This document shows positions 33,533 to 42,747 of a DNA stretch of 64,000 nt, in pieces; within the stretch, counting starts at the first letter, position 1, and each line of letters starts with the position of its first letter. A program made the position numbers and the translations under genes. A model generated the notes under the pieces. That model made no database searches and was not told where the DNA came from. It saw only the letters and a program-made list of their open reading frames with translations. Origin of the DNA: Cheiracanthium punctorium (taxonomy: Eukaryota > Arthropoda > Arachnida > Araneae > Cheiracanthiidae); NCBI GenBank assembly GCA_038373885.1, contig JAWZYV010013158.1:62001-126000 (forward strand), read 5' to 3'.

Positions 33533-34731
33533 GTGTGGTGATGAAAATTAAGTTATTATTTTCAAAAATTTTAATTTTTCCTTTTTCTCCTAAAAATTTG
33601 GCACCTTTTAAATCAAGGCAAGAACCTGAAATTAAGTTACATCTTAAGTTGGGAGTGTACATAACATTTTTAAATGTATGAATACTTTGACCAAATTTCA
33701 GCTTAATAGTTCCCTCTCCCTCAATGGGAACTGTAATGCTGTTTACGGCAACAACTAAACTTTCATTTTTTTTAAAGGAGTAAAGTTAATAAATAAACGT
33801 TTATCTTTACAAAAAGGATGTGATGCAGCTGTATCAAACAGCCATGCATCACTGTCATGAACTGCACTTAAACTTGCTTCTATAACAAAATTAGAAGATG
33901 GACAGTACCTTAAGCCACGGGAGTAGGACGTTTGTTCGGTTAGCTTTGGAGTTTTCACCTCTTTTGGGTCTCCTTGCTGATGGACGGTCACGTTGTTTAG
34001 AATCAGTCCGGGCTCCGGGAGTTTGGTATCTCCTTTTAGCAGACTGTCGTTGACTAGGATGAGAGCAGAGAGGTCTCTGCTGTTTAAAGACCTGCTGCGC
34101 TTCATATTGGGATTTGCTCAGCATGTCAGAATCTCGGAGCTTGAGGCGGGATTCCTCTGCTATTAACTCGTCTAGGATCCTGTCAAATGTAAAGTCGTCG
34201 TTTTTCCAGCGGAGAACTATGCCATCAAATTGAGGGGGGAGGTACCTCAGTATCTTGAAGTTGAGGTACACCTTGATAAGCGGTTGATTAATAGCGGACA
34301 GCTGGTTTCAGATTCTGGTTTCTTCTTAGGCACGCTGCAAACTCGTTGATGGTATTGTCAGTTTGGATTCAACTGACACACAAGTCCGTGAGTAAGGACA
34401 TATGGTAAGACCTGTTATCAGGTCACAAATGCTGATTCAGTTTATTCCAATCGAGTGCGGCGTCTTCATAATCTTCTATTATTTTCCAGAATTCGGGTTC
34501 AATGTTGAGGTAAAAGATCGCTAAAGCGGACCGATTTCTTGCATCAAAAGATATAACATCTTGTGCTGAAGTCGACGATTTATCATCAAGTACAGGATGT
34601 GTTTCTTTATCGGATACGATATCCCAGGTCCCTCTTTCTAATAGAACGTACTTGATATCAGCCGACCAATTAGTATAGTTTGAATGATTTAATTTTTCGA
34701 TAGTTATCTGTGAAACTACTGGTGCCATCAT
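33533..34731 (-). pseudogene. Copia gag-protease, broken
   Basis: Gag starts MMAPVVSQITIEKLNHSNYT, then NWSADIKYVLLERGTWDIV, the N-terminal part common to Copia gag proteins. A stop follows after LNQHL (34423). The next part has YLPPQFDGIVLRWKNDDFTFDRIL and an Arg/Lys-rich tail; the zinc knuckle is not visible. The protease active site appears as WLFDTAASHPFCKDKRLF near 33830, with a T8 run (33766-33773, A on the coding strand) causing a shift. In the new frame VMYTPNLRCNLIS continues the region before integrase. It is non-functional. Confidence 0.82.
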
Positions 34732-34742
34732 CTTTTAGCTTT

Positions 34743-34797
34743 CTTGCCCCCCCTTCATAAATTATCACAGAGCTTCTTAAAAAAATTGGGGGGCAAG
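34743..34797. repeat. Short inverted repeat in the Copia leader
   Basis: CTTGCCCCCC at 34743-34752 and GGGGGGCAAG at 34788-34797 are inverted copies around an AT-rich middle. It lies between the gag ATG and the primer-binding site and is absent from the gag-LTR junction at 8902. It may be a tiny insertion or a leader hairpin. Confidence 0.6.
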
Positions 34798-34850
34798 CCT
34801 TTTTATTTTTATACACTACACTGTCTTTGAGCAAAGCTTCTTTATCCTAT

Positions 34851-34860
34851 GCCCATAACC
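34851..34860 (-). other. Copia primer-binding site
   Basis: GGTTATGGGC on the minus strand lies two bases inside the LTR edge. As I recall, Drosophila copia uses the same start, complementary to an internal half of initiator Met-tRNA. Confidence 0.6.
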
Positions 34861-34862
34861 TA

Positions 34863-35467
34863 TGATTGTCAGTACCGAACGGGCAAGTGAGGAAAGGCTG
34901 AATAAAAATTTAAAGTCTCAACGAATTTCACTCAAGTCCTTCAATACTAACTAAAACATTTCAGCAGAATATATACATGCAATGGAAACAATATAAAAGC
35001 TTGCTCAATGTATAAGACAGTGTAAAAATTCTAAAATGACTAGAAATATTTTAATAAGATAAAAACAGTTTTATTTCAATCTTCTTGATACTTTAAAAGT
35101 CATTCATCCGGCTACAATCCGGGAAAAGCAACAAAGTAAGTAAAACAAAACTTACAGTAACATTCTCTGTTACAAGTCAAAGTATTCCTTTTAAAAAAGG
35201 CTAAGTGCTCGGTTGAGCCGACTATCTTTACATTGTCAAACTAATATGCTAAAAGAAATAGAGTTAAGCAAACAAAGCTAGACAGGCATCAAAGCTAGAG
35301 TATTTAAATCTTAGCCGCGACCTGCAAAGTACGCTATTACAAGGACATTCGTACCGGGAGAAAAGACGACACGTGCGAGGTGCACGGCGTCATTGGAAGA
35401 TCGGCTTTAAGCTGCAATGCAAAAGTCAAAGTTAATTTGCGTAACGCAAAAGGAAAGTGCGTTAGCA
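34863..35467 (-). repeat. Copia 5' LTR
   Basis: About 600 bp with TG and CA ends. It is nearly identical to 8905-9458, with single-base differences and a few short indels near 9400-9430. In the retroelement the LTR holds promoter and polyadenylation signals; I did not locate a clear TATA box. Confidence 0.8.
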
Positions 35468-35944
35468 ATGGTTCACATTTGAGAAAACCAATTAGGTTAG
35501 AAACTTTTCAGAGATGTTTTAAAGCATTACAGACTAAATTAATGCTATGAATTAATTGGCCAATATTGAATTATGGCAAATAAAAGATTTTTAAGGGTAA
35601 CTTTTAGAATCAAATAAATGTGAACTGAAACTTGTTTTCTGTTTGCATTTAAGCTTAAAAGAATTACTTAAGAGCAAAGTATGGTAACAACACCGAAAAT
35701 AAACCTTTAATGCCTGATAGGGCTAACAAAGGTACTTGATGACCAAGGGTGTACATTACAAATACGGAACATCCTGCCCATCGTTGAAATATGCCTATGT
35801 TTCAAAAGAAAAATGTATGTAAAGTTACATCACTCATTCAAATAAATAATAAAATCTGGAGTGACTGCACTCGACTTTCCGAAAACTTATGATTAAGATC
35901 ATTACCAAGCATTTAAATAAATTTTAATCGATGAATACTTCAAA
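35468..35944. other. AT-rich DNA, nothing recognised
   Basis: No coding similarity, repeat pair or TSD is visible between the Copia LTR and the tandem repeat. Confidence 0.5.
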
Positions 35945-36355
35945 CATATATACCAAATTGAAGCTCAATCAAATGCGTCATTTAAACGCTAGTGCACTTT
36001 CAAGAATCCCCCACATAGGCCATAATGTAAAAGAAATCTTTGTCGTAGCCCTGTAGAAAAACTATATGTCCTATACACATCAAAATCAAGACTGGTCTTA
36101 CGATGGTGGTTTATAGCATATATACCCAATTTGAACTCAATCGAATGTACTGTTTAAACGCTAGCGCACTTTCAAGAATTTCCTCCCATGGGCCATAATG
36201 TAAAAGAAATCTTTGTCGTAGCCCTGTAGAAAAACTATTGGTCCTATACACACCAAAATCAATACCGGTCTTGCGACAGTGGTTTGTAACATATATACCC
36301 AATTTGAGCTCAATGGATTGCCCCGTTTAGGAGCTATCGTGTTCACTCACATACA
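35945..36355. repeat. Tandem repeat, 172-173-bp unit, two full copies plus a partial
   Basis: Units start with CATATATACC at 35945, 36117 and 36290. The first two agree closely through AAAGAAATCTTTGTCGTAGC and CTGTAGAAAAACTAT. The third diverges after about 45 bp and is followed by the Tc1 element. Confidence 0.9.
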
Positions 36356-36357
36356 TA

Positions 36358-37910
36358 CAGTGAGTGTAAAAAGTATTCGTACAGTACGACAATTGATTTA
36401 AAAGAGATCCGTTCATAAAAATTATAAACATAAATTCCATTTTAATTAATTATAAATATATAATAGAACATATTTTCACTAGTTTCATGTGAAATTTACA
36501 CAAAAATAATTTTATACATGAATAAATATTTACAAAACTGAAACAATCCAACATCTTGTGGTATAAAAAGTATTCATACATCAGGCATATATTGGCCAAA
36601 ACAATTATAATATTTCAGTTACTACCTTGTAGGATATCCTTTAGCTCGAATAACTGCCTTGAGTCTCTTTGGCACTGATTCCACCAATTTTGCTGTTATT
36701 GAGCTAGATATGGCGTCCTATAAATTCTCCATGGGGTTGAGGTCCAGCGATTGAGGAGGAAATTTCATGAACTTTGGGGTGTTATATAGTATGCAGAGCT
36801 TTGTGTTTAGGGCTGTGTGCTTGGGGTCAGCCCCATCATGCATGAAAACGTAATCACCATTTAAGCCCATTTTTGTTGCAATAGGTCCTAAATTATTTTT
36901 AAAAATGTAAATATCAAGTTGATGATTCATAATGCCTTTAATAAAGATTAATTTATCCACCCCAGAAGCACTCATACAACCCTAAACAAGCAGACTTCCA
37001 CCCCCATGTTTCACTGTTGGCACTAAATTCTTAGGATGCATTTCTGTATTGCGCTTTCTCCATACCATTTGTCTCCCGTCCGATCCAAATATGTTGAATT
37101 TACTTTCGTCTGTAATGATAATCTTTTTCTAGAAATCTGGACTTTCATTAATGTATTGCTTGGCAGAAGACAATCGCAGCTTCTGATTCTTCTCACTAAC
37201 AAAGAATTTTCGTCTCGTAACACGGCCATGGAAACCTTCATTTCTACATGCATTTCGAACAGTACTTAGGGAGACTGCTGTTCCCATGTTCTTTAGTTCT
37301 GATGCTAATGTAGGAGCACTTATTTTGGGATCCTTCTTTAATGAACGTACCAGAAACTGTCTGTCAGATGATGTCAATAGACATGGTCGCCCAGTACGAG
37401 AACCGTTTTGAACCTTTCCAGTGGCAGCAAACTTTTTTATGATTGACTGCACAGTTGAACGGGGTCTACCGACCAGAACAGAAATCTTGTTGTACGATTT
37501 ACCATTTTTACGGAGCTTTAAAATCAGTTCTCTTTCGGAAACACTCGTCTCTTTACTTTTACGACCCATTAAAGAATTTCTAGTTTCTCACTACATTAAA
37601 ATTTCCACTGAAGAACCTTTTAAGTAACTTACAAGATGACGTCAATTAACTACATCATAATGGCTAAACCAATCACAAAATAACTAAAAAAAATTTGCAT
37701 TTCTTTTAGTGTACGAATACTTTTTACACAAATAAATCGTCAATTTTTAGTTAATTGTAATATTTTTTCTGACTTTTACACCTGTTCATGTTTGATAAAA
37801 GATATTTTGTTAATTTATGCTAATTTTATGCTAATTTAGGCAGAATTAACACACCGATGCTAGCTCCTTTGTAAAAACCACTCCTGTACGAATACTTTCT
37901 ACACTCACTG
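36358..37910 (-). mobile_element. Tc1-type element (1553 bp) with IR/DR ends
   Basis: TA duplications flank it (36356-36357 and 37911-37912). The terminal 27 bp match as inverted repeats with one mismatch (start CAGTGAGTGTAAAAAG). A second, inner copy of the motif TAAAAAGTATTCRTAC lies about 200 bp in at the left (36561-36578) and about 180 bp in at the right (37711-37729). Long ends with paired direct repeats are the IR/DR layout known from Sleeping Beauty-like Tc1 elements. Confidence 0.94.
36622..37569 (-). pseudogene. Tc1 transposase, full length but with three in-frame TAG codons
   Basis: One frame runs from MGRKSKETSVSERELIL (37569) to AKGYPTR and a stop (36622-36624), about 315 codons, close to the family length. 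The N-terminal paired-type helix-turn-helix (SYNKISVLVGRPRSTVQSII) is followed by a basic GSRTGRPCL hinge. Catalytic Asp in ITDESKF, Asp in MHDGADPKHTA and Glu in LDLNPMENL are present, with about 35 residues between the last two. TAG stops lie at 37129-37131, 36982-36984 and 36718-36720. Each replaces a Trp conserved in the family (PDFW, VWGC, ENLW). No frameshift is seen. Confidence 0.93.
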
Positions 37911-37912
37911 TA

Positions 37913-38582
37913 TATCTCGTAAAAATAGCATAAATGGATTCAGAAGACCTCAAAACGTGTCAATACATCAAAATCTCGAAGTCGAATTTTTTCATGATTA
38001 CAATACTTTCCTTACATGGTACATGTTCGGAAAGTAAAAATAACACAATAATTATGATTGGGATAGTGAATACAATTAGCATAATGATTGAACAAATACA
38101 AATGAACCCTTCAATTTGACTGAAAATTATCTACAATAGGCAAAATACAAAATTTTAGAAATAGGTCTTCTAATACTTGCCTTCGCCAAGCGTATATCTG
38201 CTACTCGGAGTTCTTCGTTCATTTTGTTGATTTGGTAAGAGGCAAATTCCAATTCTAAATCATTCATTTCATTTTCATTGATGGAAAAAATATTTTAAGG
38301 ACTGAAATGAAACCTATGTCCTTATACTAATATCTGCAACTTCTGCATCATCTTTTATAGGAAATTTCTAATTTATGTATGACCAAGCTTTCTCATGAAA
38401 AGCACAAACACAAAGAAAGATTTTTTTTCATATCAAATTTGGTTAAATCTATTATATTTCAGATACTATTTAGCCTTAAATCCAATAATCAAGTCCTCAT
38501 TAGATTTCTGTGCTTTCCGGTGAGAAAAATCAATATCAAAACTTTTTTCAGCATCAACAATAGCACAGCACAAGGCTAACAA
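37913..38582. other. AT-rich DNA, nothing recognised
   Basis: The first bases continue the sequence cut by the Tc1 insertion. No gene or inverted-repeat element is visible. Confidence 0.5.
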
Positions 38583-39760
38583 TCAGAATACAGAGAAATA
38601 AGTTCTCTCCTCAGTTTGTGAATGAGAGGTGTCTCTTGCTGAAAAAATTAATTTGCTTTCATGAATAACTGTAAAACCGACTGACTGAATAATAAGTACA
38701 GCTGCATCATAGGATGAAATTTTTTTTGGATACAGAATAAAGCATCTGTTTGACTTGCTTCTTTCTTGCAAAATAACATCTTAAGAAGCCCCCATAGCTC
38801 AAGAACTCTATCACTCTTTCCATGGATAGCCATCTAGTAGAGCCATATTTTAATATTTTGTGAAATTGCACATCACATAACTCTTGACAAAATTTTAATG
38901 ATTCAAGCCTTTTGGAAGTCTTTTTCACATTAAAAAAATGTACAAGAAATTCTTCTAATTCAAAGTTTAATTTCTTTGCTGAATGCTTCCCTGATAAATG
39001 AATTAAATGGCATGCAAAGCCATTCAAAATACTAGGATTTCTTTCTTTGATGAACGTAATAAACCTTTAAATTTGCCAGTCTTTACAGAAGCATTGTCAC
39101 AGCTCAATGCAATGCAGTTTTGCCATGGATCAAAAATTTCTCCTATTCAGCATTGAGAAAAATATTTTCTCTTGTTACATCAACTGTGGAGGAGAAAGCA
39201 CTTTATATTTTTTGCGAGTGATACATCGAAGTAAGTAACCACCACAGCAAAAATCTTTTCATTCTCGAAAGAATTACTCCCATCTGTTGCCAAAGTAGTA
39301 ATTAATTCATTAATAGATAACTCTGCAAAACTTGATAACTGCAGTTGTCTGTTCTTGTCGCATCCATACTTGGACGTGATTTCCAAATTGGAAAACTTTT
39401 TTATGAACAGTGGTCCCACATGATCTGCCATGGATAACGGGCAGTTATGGTCAATTAAGAACGCGGTGAAAAGAGCTTTAGTCTTTACTACACTTAAATC
39501 AGAGGATTTGACAAATAACCATGTCAAGTCTTTGTGCGAGGATTTAACTTTTGCTTTCTCAATGTGACGGGAAAATTCTATGTGTATGTGACAATCATCT
39601 CTTCCTCTGTGCACTATAACAAAATCCATGTTGCACACAGCACAATAAGTATAAGTATGGTGAGAAGAAACTTGATTTTTTTTAACATCGGCCAGTCATT
39701 TCCATACTCTTCTCTAAACTGCTGTTGGTGCTTTTGTTTAGACATCATCAATCCAAAATC
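38583..39760 (-). pseudogene. hAT transposase relic with BED-like finger, 3'-truncated
   Basis: The minus strand starts MSKQKHQQQFREEYGNDWP. After a shift at an 8-base homopolymer (39676-39683) it reads YCAVCNMDFVIVHRGRDDCHIHI...SRHIEKAK, a BED-like finger. Then come FTAFLIDHNCPLSMADHVGPLF, TTLATDGSNSFENEK (catalytic D region) and, after a frameshift near 39050-39180, FACHLIHLSGKHSAKKL, TSKRLESLKF and STRWLSMERV. The dimerisation motif is missing. It is related to the transposase at 11553-13645. No TIRs were found. Confidence 0.8.
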
Positions 39761-39793
39761 ACTCTGCAACTTCTAAGATCAAATTTCCACTGG

Positions 39794-39815
39794 GAGAGAG
39801 AGAGAGAGAGAGAGG
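39794..39815. repeat. (GA)n microsatellite
   Basis: About eleven GA units just downstream of the hAT relic. Confidence 0.9.
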
Positions 39816-40779
39816 AGGAAATGGTTTGGATTTCCATCCCTTCCTTTTCTTTTTCCTCAGTTGGCACCAACGCTGTGTGACTCTTTATCTTCACAGAAGA
39901 CTGGTGTATAATGCAAATATTATAACATCAGCACTTAAAAAAAAACTCTTGACGCGAAATTTTTTACAGCAGAGAAAAAACAGTGTATTTCCAGAGCATT
40001 GGCCATGTTGTCCAGGGTTAGACATTTTTCATCCGTCCAGAGGAACTCCGGACAATCCAGAGCAGTTGGCATGTCTGCTAGTAAAAAAATTGAAACATAT
40101 ACAGCTGTGTGCAAAAGTTAAATTATTCAAACACTGCTTATACAGAATAATGTATACTTATGCTATAAAAAGGGGTGACTATATATTCTACAGTAAGTCA
40201 ATGAAAAAATCAAGAATAATATGTATATATACTTATGAAGTTACACTTAATGCTATATTTTGTACAAATGGTATTTCCAAGTATAAATCACTGCTCAAAG
40301 CCTTCTCTTCTCCTCTACTTCCCATAACTTTGGCTGTTTGCTTCACCTCTGTGAATACACTATATATATGTAATCGATAATGCTCATCCTCATAATTTAA
40401 ACCCAGGGCTAGGGAGTAGCGCGCTACAAGTAGCGAAACTACAGTAGTCGTTACTTTTTTTAGTAGTTTGTAGTGTAGTGCGCTACTTTGAAAAAAAAGT
40501 TGTTTGTAGTGTAGCGCGCTACAAAAAATTAGTAGTTTGTAGCGCGTTTTGGAAGCTACTTTTGCCGCGTCATCAATTCCGGTGATTGATCTTGTGGTGC
40601 AAATTCTCTTTCTTATGACACCAAGCATAGAACTGGAATTGATGCTTGAAAGAATATCCAATCCTACCCCCGCCCCTCCCAGGGTATCTATGTGTGCTCC
40701 GTGCCTCCCGGGATTCTATGGGGGCACACACCACACGCACACGAGTGAGGGGGGGGGGTTCCTGCCTGAAGCCTGACCT

Positions 40780-40921
40780 TGTACATTGTTCTATGGGCAT
40801 GTGATACAGAATATTTTGACGTTATAAGGGGATTATTACTATAATCGAGGTCACTATAACCAAGTTCATCAATATTTGTAGTCTTAGCCCCTCCTAAACT
40901 AAAATCTTGGGTGCGCCACTG
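40780..40921. mobile_element. Truncated hAT MITE, same family as 21504-21935
   Basis: The reverse complement starts CAGTGGCGCACCCAAGATTT and follows the first ~130 bp of the 432-bp MITE, including TTATAACGTCAAAATATTCT. The other end is missing. Confidence 0.85.
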
Positions 40922-40969
40922 CTTCAGGGCCCCCTTTACTATACCATACCAAGCATTTTAACATATTTT

Positions 40970-41780
40970 CAGAGTCTCATTATCACACGGACGCGCGGGC
41001 AATAGCCCGGAGCCCCTGAAAAATAGAGGCCTCGCAAATCTCTTGATTTATTGTACATTAAAAGCTAAAGTTCCTTTATGATATCTATATCATAATTGTG
41101 TAACAATAAAAAGGCTTCGAGACTTATATTTTCCGTTCTTATAACTCACTGATAATGGTTCCTAAGACTAGATTAATAAAATAGAAATTAAAGGCGTTTT
41201 TGAAAACTTATGGCCATATGTACTTATCATAAAATATCCATTAGTTAGCATTTATATATATACATATATATAATACCTTACTTACGTAAAGTGAAATCCC
41301 AAGATAATCCATTGATAAAGTGAAAAAAATATAAAAATAAAAAAGTAGATAGCACATGGTGCCAATTAACAAGCTTGTACCAGATAATTGTTTAAATATA
41401 GCCTTTTAAGGCAATGAAAGAGTGGATAAATTGGATATAAAGCGCCAAATTAGAACTGGTATATATATATATATATATATATATTATGATGAAGAAAAGA
41501 AAATTTTCTGGCAGGCCAGGCAGAACTTGGCGCACACATACGCTAATAATATAAATGAATTTTAAAAAATATTAAAATCAATTTTAAATGCATAGTCTTG
41601 TTCTAAATGAGTATAAATACATGGGTAATTTTTAATTCAATTTTAGAATTATTTAAAAATGTTTTATTTTTATGCTGGGAAAATAGAAAACAATCAAAAA
41701 TAAGTTAAATGCCTGTAATAGTACAGAGGCCCAAAATAACCTCTTACCCCGGGGCCCCATCTAAGTATGATCAGGGTCTG
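40970..41780. mobile_element. hAT-type element (811 bp), same family as 2098-2292
   Basis: The 8-bp duplication catatttt at 40962-40969 and 41781-41788 is perfect. The ends are CAGAGTCTCATTAT and, from the right, CAGACCCTGATCAT. GC-rich blocks (CCCGGAGCCCC, CCCCGGGGCCCC) match those of the 195-bp MITE. The interior is AT-rich with a (TA)n tract at 41460-41485 and no coding frame. Confidence 0.9.
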
Positions 41781-41938
41781 CATATTTTTGACCGCTATTG
41801 CATTTTTGCAACAGAAAACATTTTCAAAACTTCCAACATTGAATTTTTACTTGAGCAAGATTATATAACCAAGAATAATTTTTATTTTAATATTTTATCC
41901 ATTTGTATTATTAACATTATGGACATTAAGTCTGGGAT

Positions 41939-42205
41939 GAGGGCCGGATTTAGGGGAGGGCAACCGGAGCTGCAGCTCCAGGTCCTCCACAAGAGAGGAG
42001 GCCCCCACAATAGACATCTTTACATAAAATTTCCTAATGAATATCGAACCCGGAAATCCAATCCTGGACTTCTAGACTATGAGCTAACGGCGAACCCACT
42101 TCGCCACACTTGTCTTCGAAAAAATTCTTAACTTGTCTGAGAAATAATTAAGGGCCACCACTCCTTTGTTGCCTCAGGGCGTCCACACCTCTAAATCCCG
42201 CACTG
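41939..42205. mobile_element. hAT-type MITE (267 bp)
   Basis: A perfect 8-bp duplication tctgggat lies at 41931-41938 and 42206-42213. The ends are GAGGGCCGGATTTA and, from the right, CAGTGCGGGATTTA. The first bases at left have drifted from CAG. It has no coding capacity. Confidence 0.88.
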
Positions 42206-42747
42206 TCTGGGATGTTTATTTCTATAAGGCGCTCAAGTTTAGCGTGCTAGAAAATTTTCCTGGACCGACAAAAAATTTGTAATTTTCTTTCTTCTTTAAA
42301 ACATAAAACACAAGGCACTGGTACTCGAGATAACAAATGGCATTTCAATTTACTTTAAATCGTGTTCACCATTCAAAAAATTTCTCCCAGTGGATCTAGT
42401 GATGGACAACAATACAACAATAACTGTTACCGAGGAAATTGTTTCATTTTGATTATTATTATTATTATTATTATTTCAGTATATATGAATTTTTATTCTA
42501 TATTATTGGGATATTTGGGGACGCGGGCTATCCACCCCCCCCTTGTCAGTGTGGTAATCTGGGAACCCCAGAGAGAAATCAGAATCAGAACAGCTTGCAT
42601 TTGCATTGATGTCTCTAGTCTGACTGAGTGTGTAAAAGAAAAAGTAGCTGCATTTAACTTCATATTAAGCCAAGGCCAGTTGGCAGATCCAGAGGGGGCA
42701 TGTGCACTTCCCAGATGAATCAAGTTTAGACCATAAAAATTGATTTA

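Larger units (their letters stand above)
33533..35467 (-). mobile_element. Copia-type LTR retrotransposon, 5' part only
   Basis: Reading the minus strand: 5' LTR (35467-34863), a primer-binding-site-like GGTTATGGGC, a short leader, gag and protease to about 33533, where the R1/LOA LINE begins. Integrase, RT and the 3' LTR are not found next to it. The LTR has TG...CA ends and is about 605 bp. A second, rearranged LTR of the same family lies at 8602-9470. The 5-mers aaggt (before 8602) and atggt (after 35467) could be one diverged TSD, making both LTRs parts of one element that engulfs the nest. Confidence 0.82.

Noticed and set aside
39960..40080. A second Tigger/pogo element from GTCCAGAGG...CCGGACAATCC motifs
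   Set aside because: Only short inverted pieces without TA-flanked terminal repeats or transposase.
39826..40380. 184-codon plus-strand frame as a gene
   Set aside because: Low-complexity composition with no motif; it runs to the edge of the Helitron/hAT junction and looks like a chance frame.
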